Shown one piece after another: positions 59,091 to 64,000 of a DNA stretch of 64,000 bases. Origin of the DNA: an uncultured Pseudoflavonifractor sp. GTDB taxonomy: Bacteria; Bacillota; Clostridia; Oscillospirales; Oscillospiraceae. Where the stretch lies: the NCBI RefSeq assembly GCF_944387805.1, contig NZ_CALXGI010000006.1:24499-88498 (forward strand), read 5' to 3'. The notes beneath the pieces were generated by a model that was not told the origin of the DNA, ran no database searches, and saw nothing but the letters and a program-made list of their open reading frames with translations. A program made the translations under genes and the position numbers. The stretch's first letter is position 1; each line of letters starts with the position of its first letter.

Positions 59091-59536
59091 CAGCGCCCGC
59101 CGCCGCTGTACCGGCGGGAGATCCGGCGCCGCATGGTGACCGTGGTGCCCTTTCCCGGAGCGGAGCGCACCCGCAGGGCGTCCATAAAGCTCTCCATAAT
59201 GGTGAAGCCCATGCCGGAACGCTCCTCGCTGCCGGTGGTGTACAGGGGCTGCCGGGCCTTCTCCACGTCCTCGATTCCCACGCCCCAGTCCTTCACCACA
59301 ATCTCCAGCACCCCGTCCTCAAACAGCCGCAGCCGAAGGGACACCTTGCCCAGCCGGTCCGGGTAGGCGTGGACAATGGCGTTGGTTACCGCCTCGCTGA
59401 CTGCGGTCTTGATGTCGTTGACCTCGTCCAGAGTAGGGTCCAGCTGGGCGGCAAAGCAGGCTGCCGCAGTACGGGCAAAGCCCTCGTTGGCGGAGCGGCT
59501 GAGAAAGGAAATGGCCGCCTCGTTGATTGGTTTCAT
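59090..59536 (-). CDS. spoIIAB: Anti-sigma F factor / serine kinase SpoIIAB
   Basis: 148 residues, GHKL-type kinase: N-box IKTAVSEAVTNAIVHAYP, G1 VKDWGVGIEDVEKARQP, G2 ERSGMGFTIMESFMD. It binds SigF and phosphorylates SpoIIAA. ATG 59536 has AAGGAG 9 bases upstream; length is normal. Confidence 0.95.
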   Translation of the reverse strand: MKPINEAAISFLSRSANEGFARTAAACFAAQLDPTLDEVNDIKTAVSEAVTNAIVHAYPDRLGKVSLRLRLFEDGVLEIVVKDWGVGIEDVEKARQPLYTTGSEERSGMGFTIMESFMDALRVRSAPGKGTTVTMRRRISRRYSGGGR

Positions 59537-59605
59537 ATGTAAATACTCCTTCCGTATTGGGTTTCCCACCGCCGGAGCGCCTGCCGCGCTCCGGCGGTCC
59601 GTCCC

Positions 59606-59911
59606 CTATTCAAAGCGGATAATCCGCTCCAGCCCCGCCGCCCGCAGCACCTTGAGGGCCTGAGGCGGCACATTGGCCACCGTCAGGGCGCCCCCCAGCT
59701 CCGCCATCCGGCGGTAGGCCCGCAGCAGCACCGCGATGCCCGAGCTGTCCATAAAGGTCACGCCGCTCAGGTCCAGGGTGAGCCGCCGGGGCAGCCCCGC
59801 GTCCACCTGGCGGTCCAGCTCCTGCATGATGGCCCGGGCGCCGTGGTGGTCCACCTCCCCCGACACCGTCAGCCGCAGATTCCGGTCCTCACCGGTACAG
59901 GTCACTGACAT
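59606..59911 (-). CDS. spoIIAA: Anti-anti-sigma factor SpoIIAA
   Basis: 101 residues, STAS domain. The phosphorylatable serine lies in GVTFMDSSGIAVLL (Ser56/Ser57), followed by AYRRMAELGGALTVANVPP and ERIIRFE. Unphosphorylated, it frees SigF from SpoIIAB. ATG 59911 follows AGGAGGG. A terminator lies upstream, so the operon has its own promoter, but no clear sigma-H site was found between 59912 and 59967. Confidence 0.95.
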   Translation of the reverse strand: MSVTCTGEDRNLRLTVSGEVDHHGARAIMQELDRQVDAGLPRRLTLDLSGVTFMDSSGIAVLLRAYRRMAELGGALTVANVPPQALKVLRAAGLERIIRFE

Positions 59912-59967
59912 AGTTTGTCCCTCCTGTGCGTTGAAATACCTGCCTGCCCCAAAATCAGGGCAGAAAA

Positions 59968-60003
59968 ATCGCCATATACCATTTTCTGGTATATGGCGAT
60001 TAT
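59968..60003 (-). terminator. Terminator of the lipoprotein gene upstream of spoIIA
   Basis: A perfect 15-bp stem AATCGCCATATACCA / TGGTATATGGCGATT with a five-base loop, followed on the minus strand by TTTTTC. Confidence 0.9.
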
Positions 60004-60036
60004 AATGCATATGGGCCGCGCTTTTGGTCGAATTCC

Positions 60037-61293
60037 CTATTGAGTCCACGAGAATTCCGTAAAGAGCCACTTGCCTCCCACTTTTTCATAGGGGAAGGCG
60101 GCGGAAACGGTCTCCGCCGGGCGGGCGCCGTCGGGCCAGGTCAGGGTGCCGGCCAGGCGGCAGACCAGCTTTGTCTCGCTCTCCTGCTCCACCCAGACCT
60201 CTGCATCCGTCAGCGCGGGGGCATCGCTGGCATTCTGGGCGCAGCAGAGGGCGCCGTCCACGTCCCGGTAAAGGCCCGTGTTCAGCAGTGTCTCCGCAAT
60301 CTCATCGGAGAAAATTCCCTTCAGGTACATCCGCAGGTCCAGCAGCGTGGAGAACCGGCTGTCCGTCACTGGATACCACACGCTGCCGTCCTCCGCTGTC
60401 CTGGCGGCGGCATCCGCTGCCAGAGGCGCACCCTGGAACCATCCCCAGGCCTCCAGGGCCCGCGTAAACTGGATGCGGGCCTGCACCCGGGGCTGCTGGA
60501 CATACACGCCAAAAGCGTCGTCCCGCTGCATACGGTACACGCTGCCGCTGCGCATGATGACAAACCAGCCGCTGCTCTCCTGGGTCACGGCGCCGCCTGT
60601 ATAGCTGGGGTGGAGGACCCACATCTCCTCCCCAATGCCGGGGATGCCTGCGGCCCAGGCGTCAAACCAGCTCTTCAGCCGGTTCTGGTTTTCCCAGTCC
60701 CCGGTGTAGGACGCCAGATACTCCCCGCACAGGTCCAGCAGCCCCTCCCGGTCCAGCAGGGTCTGGGCGGCCACCGTCCAGTCCCCCTCCGGGTCGGCGG
60801 ATTGGAGCATCACATTCACCAGTTCGGCCGCCACGTCCTCGGGAGCCATACTCCCTGTGGCGTCCTCATAGAAATACACGTCGGGCTGGGACAGGGGCGT
60901 TCCGTCCGTCCCCTCCCCCTGGTCGTCCACCGAGCCTCCGGGCGCATAGTCGGCAAACCAGTAGCCCCGATCCAGCGCATACCACTGGCTGTTGGACAGG
61001 CTGTCTGAATACCTGTTCCACAGCTCCTCCGCCAGAGCGCGGCAGTCCGGCGTACCGGTAATCTGGGGCGGCTGGCTGTCCGCCGGCGCAGGAGGGGGTG
61101 TGCGCTCGGGCGCGGGACTCGCTTCCGGCTCCTCCTCTGTGGCAGGCACGGGGGAGGCCACCTGCTCCGGCGTTCCAGTTGGAATCCCACTGTCTGAGGG
61201 CATAGGCTGTTCCGTCTCCCCCGCAGGCCGCGTTCGGCACCCGGCGAGCAGCAGAAGCAGCATTATTGTGAGCACAGCAGCCTGCTTTCTCAT
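60037..61293 (-). CDS. Lipoprotein with IseA-like C-terminal domain
   Basis: 418 residues. Lipoprotein signal with lipobox LAGC, a long Pro/Glu/Thr-rich linker (to about 80), a middle helical region (CRALAEELWNRYSDSLSNSQ, split by charged turns), and a C-terminal part containing DLRMYLKGIFSDEIAETLL and YRDVDGALCCAQNAS, reminiscent of the IseA family that inhibits wall DL-endopeptidases. Its neighbourhood and surface location suggest control of peptidoglycan enzymes, possibly the NlpC/P60 enzyme in this window. ATG 61293 has AGGAGGGG upstream. Confidence 0.6.
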   Translation of the reverse strand: MRKQAAVLTIMLLLLLAGCRTRPAGETEQPMPSDSGIPTGTPEQVASPVPATEEEPEASPAPERTPPPAPADSQPPQITGTPDCRALAEELWNRYSDSLSNSQWYALDRGYWFADYAPGGSVDDQGEGTDGTPLSQPDVYFYEDATGSMAPEDVAAELVNVMLQSADPEGDWTVAAQTLLDREGLLDLCGEYLASYTGDWENQNRLKSWFDAWAAGIPGIGEEMWVLHPSYTGGAVTQESSGWFVIMRSGSVYRMQRDDAFGVYVQQPRVQARIQFTRALEAWGWFQGAPLAADAAARTAEDGSVWYPVTDSRFSTLLDLRMYLKGIFSDEIAETLLNTGLYRDVDGALCCAQNASDAPALTDAEVWVEQESETKLVCRLAGTLTWPDGARPAETVSAAFPYEKVGGKWLFTEFSWTQ

Positions 61294-61405
61294 GCCGACC
61301 CCTCCTAAATCTGGTGATGGCTCCTCTGGTTACAGGATATCCCCCTGCCCCTCATTCACCGCCCAGCAGGAACGGAAACCTGTATCCGCTGTTATATGGT
61401 ATGTT

Positions 61406-61434
61406 ATCATACCTGTTTTCTCTGCTTCTATCAA
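61406..61434 (-). promoter_or_regulatory. Sigma-A promoter for the lipoprotein gene
   Basis: TTGATA (61434-61429), 17 bases, TATGAT (61411-61406) on the minus strand. The remaining gap 61435-61660 holds no gene I can support. Confidence 0.65.
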
Positions 61435-61657
61435 CGCTAATTTGTAAACTTTTTGGAAAGTACGCGGCGGCAAAGCCTCTTCTGCTCCACATAAGTCCCC
61501 CGTTCTCGTTTTTTCGACCCTTTGAAGCAAAATGCAAATTTTCCTGCATCCAGTGAAAACATTGTGCATGACGCTGTTTTGTGCGGATGCAGGCGGGCGG
61601 CGCTTTTCCTCCAAGGCGCCTATGGGCGCTTTGCTTATCCGCCCTTGGCGCGCCATA

Positions 61658-61692
61658 AAAACGCCGCCGGAGACGCAGATCGTCTCCGGCGG
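61658..61692 (-). terminator. Terminator of valS
   Basis: A 12-bp perfect stem CCGCCGGAGACG / CGTCTCCGGCGG (61664-61675 with 61681-61692), then GCGTTTTTATG on the minus strand. Confidence 0.9.
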
Positions 61693-61708
61693 CAGAGGGT
61701 ACAGCACG

Positions 61709-64000
61709 TTACATGTTGGAGAGTTCTCCCTCCAGCTTGGCCACCAGCTCTTTGAGCTTGACGGACCGCTCCCGCTCGGCCTCCACCACGTTGGCGGGGG
61801 CCTTGTTGACAAAGCCGGGGTTGTTCAGCTTGGTCTCCAGCTTGTCCAGCTCGGCACGGTTCTTCTTGAGCTCCTTTTCCATGCGGGCCTTCTCCTTCTC
61901 CATGTCCACCAGCTCGGCCAGAGGAATGGAGATACGGGCGGCATGGGTGATGACGGTGACCATGCCCTTGGTGTCCTGGTCGGCGTCGGTGACGCCGGTG
62001 ATGGTCACGTCGCTGGCGTAGCCCAGCCGCTTGAGGAAGGGAATGCCCGCCTCAAACACGCTGCGCTGCAGGGTAGACACGGTGACATGCGCCTTCTTGG
62101 AGGGGGGCACATTCATCTCGGAGCGGCGGGTGCGGATGGCGCCGATGGCGTCCATGATCATCTCCATGGCCCGCTCCTCGTCGGGGAAGTCCAGGGTCAC
62201 GCTGTGCTCCGGCCACTTCTGGAGCATCAGGTAGTCGCCCTCGTGAGGCAGCGCCTGCCAGATCTCCTCGGTGATGAAGGGCATGAAGGGGTGCAGCAGC
62301 TTGAGGATCTGGGTCAGCACATAGCAGAGCACCTTCTGGGCGTTGACCTTGGCCTCCTCGTCGTCACCCTGGAGGCGGGCCTTGGTCAGCTCGATATACC
62401 AGTCGCAGTAGGAGTCCCAGATGAAGTCGTAGATCTTCTGGGCCGCCACGCCCAGCTCGTACTTGTCCATGTTCTCCGTCATATCGGGGATGAGGGCGTT
62501 GAGCTTGGAGAGAATCCAGCGGTCCTCCATCTCCAGCTTCTCGGGCAGCTCGCACTTGTCGATGGTCAGGTTCATCATCAGGAAGCGGCTGGCGTTCCAG
62601 ATCTTGTTGGCGAAGTTGCGCATGGCCTCGCACCGCTCGGTGTAGAAGCGCATGTCGTTTCCGGGGGAGTTGCCGGTGACCAGGTTGAAGCGCAGGGCGT
62701 CGGCGCCGTACTTCTCGGCAATCTCCAGGGGGTCGATGCCATTGCCCAGGCTCTTGGACATCTTGCGCCCCTTGTCATCCCGCACCAGGCCGTGGATGAA
62801 CACGGTGTGGAAGGGGGGCTTTCCGGTGTGCTCGCAGCCGGAGAAGATCATGCGGGCCACCCAGAAGAAAATGATGTCGTAGCCGGTGACCAGCACGTCG
62901 GTGGGATAGAAGTACTTGTAGTCCTCGGTCTCCTCGGGCCAGCCCAGAGTGGAGAAGGGCCACAGGGCGGAGGAGAACCAGGTGTCCAGCACGTCCTCCT
63001 CCTGCTTGATGTTCTTGGAGTGGCAGTGCTCGCACTCGGTGGGGTCCTCCTCGGACACGGTGATGTGGCCGCAGTCGGCGCAGGTCCAGGCGGGAATCTG
63101 GTGGCCCCACCAGAGCTGGCGGGAGATGCACCAGTCGTGAACGTTCTCCATCCAGTTGACATAGGTCTTGGAGAACCGGTCGGGGACAAATTTGACCTCC
63201 CCGTCGTTGACCACCCGCAGGGCCTCCTCGGCCAGCGGGGCCATCTTTACGAACCACTGGGCGGAGATGAGAGGCTCCACGTCGCTGTGGCAGCGGTAGC
63301 AGGTGCCCACGTTGTGCTGGTGGGGCTCCACCTTCACCAGGTAGCCCTGCTCCTCCAGGTCGGCCACGATGGCCTTCCGGGCCTCGTACCGGTCCATGCC
63401 GGAGTACTTGCCGTAGCCCTCCACCACCTTGCCGTTGTCGTCCAGGACGCGGATGGTCTCCAGGTTGTGGCGCAGGCCCACCTCAAAGTCGTTGGGGTCG
63501 TGGGCGGGGGTCATCTTCACGCAGCCGGTGCCGAACTCCATGTCCACGTAGTCGTCGGCCACAATGGGCATCTCACGGCCCACCAGGGGCAGGATGCAGT
63601 GCTTGCCCACAATGTCCTTGTACCGGCCGTCGTTGGGGTTGACGGCCACGCCGGTGTCGCCCAGCATGGTCTCGGGCCGGGTGGTGGCCACGATGACATA
63701 GCGGCCCTCCTCGCCCTTGATGGGGTAGCGGATGTGCCAGAAATAGCCGGGCTTGTCCTGGTACTCCACCTCGGCGTCGCTCAGGGCGGTGACGCAATGG
63801 GGGCACCAGTTGATGATGCGGCTGCCCTTGTAGATGAGGCCCTTCTTGTAGAGGGAGACGAACACGTGGCGCACGGCCTTGCTCAGGCCCTCGTCCATGG
63901 TGAACCGGGAGCGGGACCAGTCGCAGGAGGCGCCCAGCTTCTTCTGCTGCTCCACGATGCGGCCCCCGTACTTGTTCTTCCAGTCCCACACCCGCTCCAG
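61709..64000 (-). CDS. valS: Valyl-tRNA synthetase, C-terminal about 763 residues (runs off the right edge)
   Basis: Class I aminoacyl-tRNA synthetase that charges tRNA-Val. Visible parts: [19 protein letters not shown] after the missing HIGH end, the CP1 editing domain ([40 protein letters not shown]), zinc Cys near [15 protein letters not shown], the KMSKS loop ([13 protein letters not shown]), the anticodon-binding domain and the C-terminal tRNA-binding coiled coil ([20 protein letters not shown]). The frame is open to base 64000. Confidence 0.96.
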   Translation of the reverse strand: MERVWDWKNKYGGRIVEQQKKLGASCDWSRSRFTMDEGLSKAVRHVFVSLYKKGLIYKGSRIINWCPHCVTALSDAEVEYQDKPGYFWHIRYPIKGEEGRYVIVATTRPETMLGDTGVAVNPNDGRYKDIVGKHCILPLVGREMPIVADDYVDMEFGTGCVKMTPAHDPNDFEVGLRHNLETIRVLDDNGKVVEGYGKYSGMDRYEARKAIVADLEEQGYLVKVEPHQHNVGTCYRCHSDVEPLISAQWFVKMAPLAEEALRVVNDGEVKFVPDRFSKTYVNWMENVHDWCISRQLWWGHQIPAWTCADCGHITVSEEDPTECEHCHSKNIKQEEDVLDTWFSSALWPFSTLGWPEETEDYKYFYPTDVLVTGYDIIFFWVARMIFSGCEHTGKPPFHTVFIHGLVRDDKGRKMSKSLGNGIDPLEIAEKYGADALRFNLVTGNSPGNDMRFYTERCEAMRNFANKIWNASRFLMMNLTIDKCELPEKLEMEDRWILSKLNALIPDMTENMDKYELGVAAQKIYDFIWDSYCDWYIELTKARLQGDDEEAKVNAQKVLCYVLTQILKLLHPFMPFITEEIWQALPHEGDYLMLQKWPEHSVTLDFPDEERAMEMIMDAIGAIRTRRSEMNVPPSKKAHVTVSTLQRSVFEAGIPFLKRLGYASDVTITGVTDADQDTKGMVTVITHAARISIPLAELVDMEKEKARMEKELKKNRAELDKLETKLNNPGFVNKAPANVVEAERERSVKLKELVAKLEGELSNM

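Noticed and set aside
61330..61660. Possible small genes in the gap between valS and the lipoprotein gene
   Set aside because: Frames exist but none has a ribosome binding site with protein-like content; the gap holds the promoter and the valS terminator.

Overview
The window looks like a chromosome segment of a G+C-rich, spore-forming Clostridia member of the gut Oscillospiraceae type (Flavonifractor/Oscillibacter-like). This is inferred from protein style, a complete spoIIAA-spoIIAB-sigF operon, Firmicutes-type rpoB/rpoC, a Gly-x-Thr collagen-like spore-type protein, an agr/LytTR two-component system and strong GGAGG ribosome binding sites. No 16S or other taxon-defining RNA is present, so the genus is not certain.

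Layout. (1) 1-8520: core information genes on the minus strand: rpoB-rpoC with its own promoter and terminator, then an L7Ae-like ribosomal protein and the start of rpsL behind a second promoter. (2) 8.6-14.6 kb: an ECF sigma factor with a DUF4179-type membrane partner, a Gpi18-like membrane mannosyltransferase, a DUF3842 protein, a small conserved protein, a secreted SH3-SH3-NlpC/P60 wall hydrolase and a small helical protein. (3) 14,675-46,932: a complete-looking 32.3 kb siphovirus-type prophage bounded by a 17-bp direct repeat. (4) 47.0-64.0 kb: a collagen-like protein, a TetM-like GTPase fused to a Rae1/YacP-type nuclease domain, a beta-glucan module (GH16 lichenase-like lipoprotein plus a membrane-anchored, domain-permuted GH3 beta-glucosidase), an AgrC-like kinase with a LytTR regulator, a GT2 glycosyltransferase under an autoregulated HTH protein, the spoIIA operon, a lipoprotein, and most of valS.

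The prophage reads mostly right to left on the minus strand. A cI/cro-like switch at 43.0-43.7 kb, with three 15-bp operators, separates a rightward lysogeny arm (repressor, DUF4236 membrane protein, Ltp-repeat superinfection-exclusion candidate, Uma2 nuclease, integrase) from the leftward lytic genes. The early part holds a Tad2-like protein, HTH proteins, a replication initiator, DnaB, ParA, ParB, a possible phage lipoprotein and an HUH nuclease. A strong terminator at 32.1 kb separates it from the late genes: HNH nuclease, terminase, portal, protease, HK97 capsid, connectors, tail genes with a frameshifted G/GT chaperone, tape measure, baseplate, fibres, a nucleotidyltransferase, a four-part endolysin and a holin.

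The most unusual signals are: a 17-bp palindrome (GTGTCC-N5-GGACAC) found six times in the prophage, which also carries parA-parB; the translational GTPase-Rae1 fusion; the endolysin in which a peptidoglycan-binding module interrupts the amidase; the inverted GH3 enzyme; and a lysogeny arm that looks like a superinfection-exclusion island. All functions are read from sequence only.
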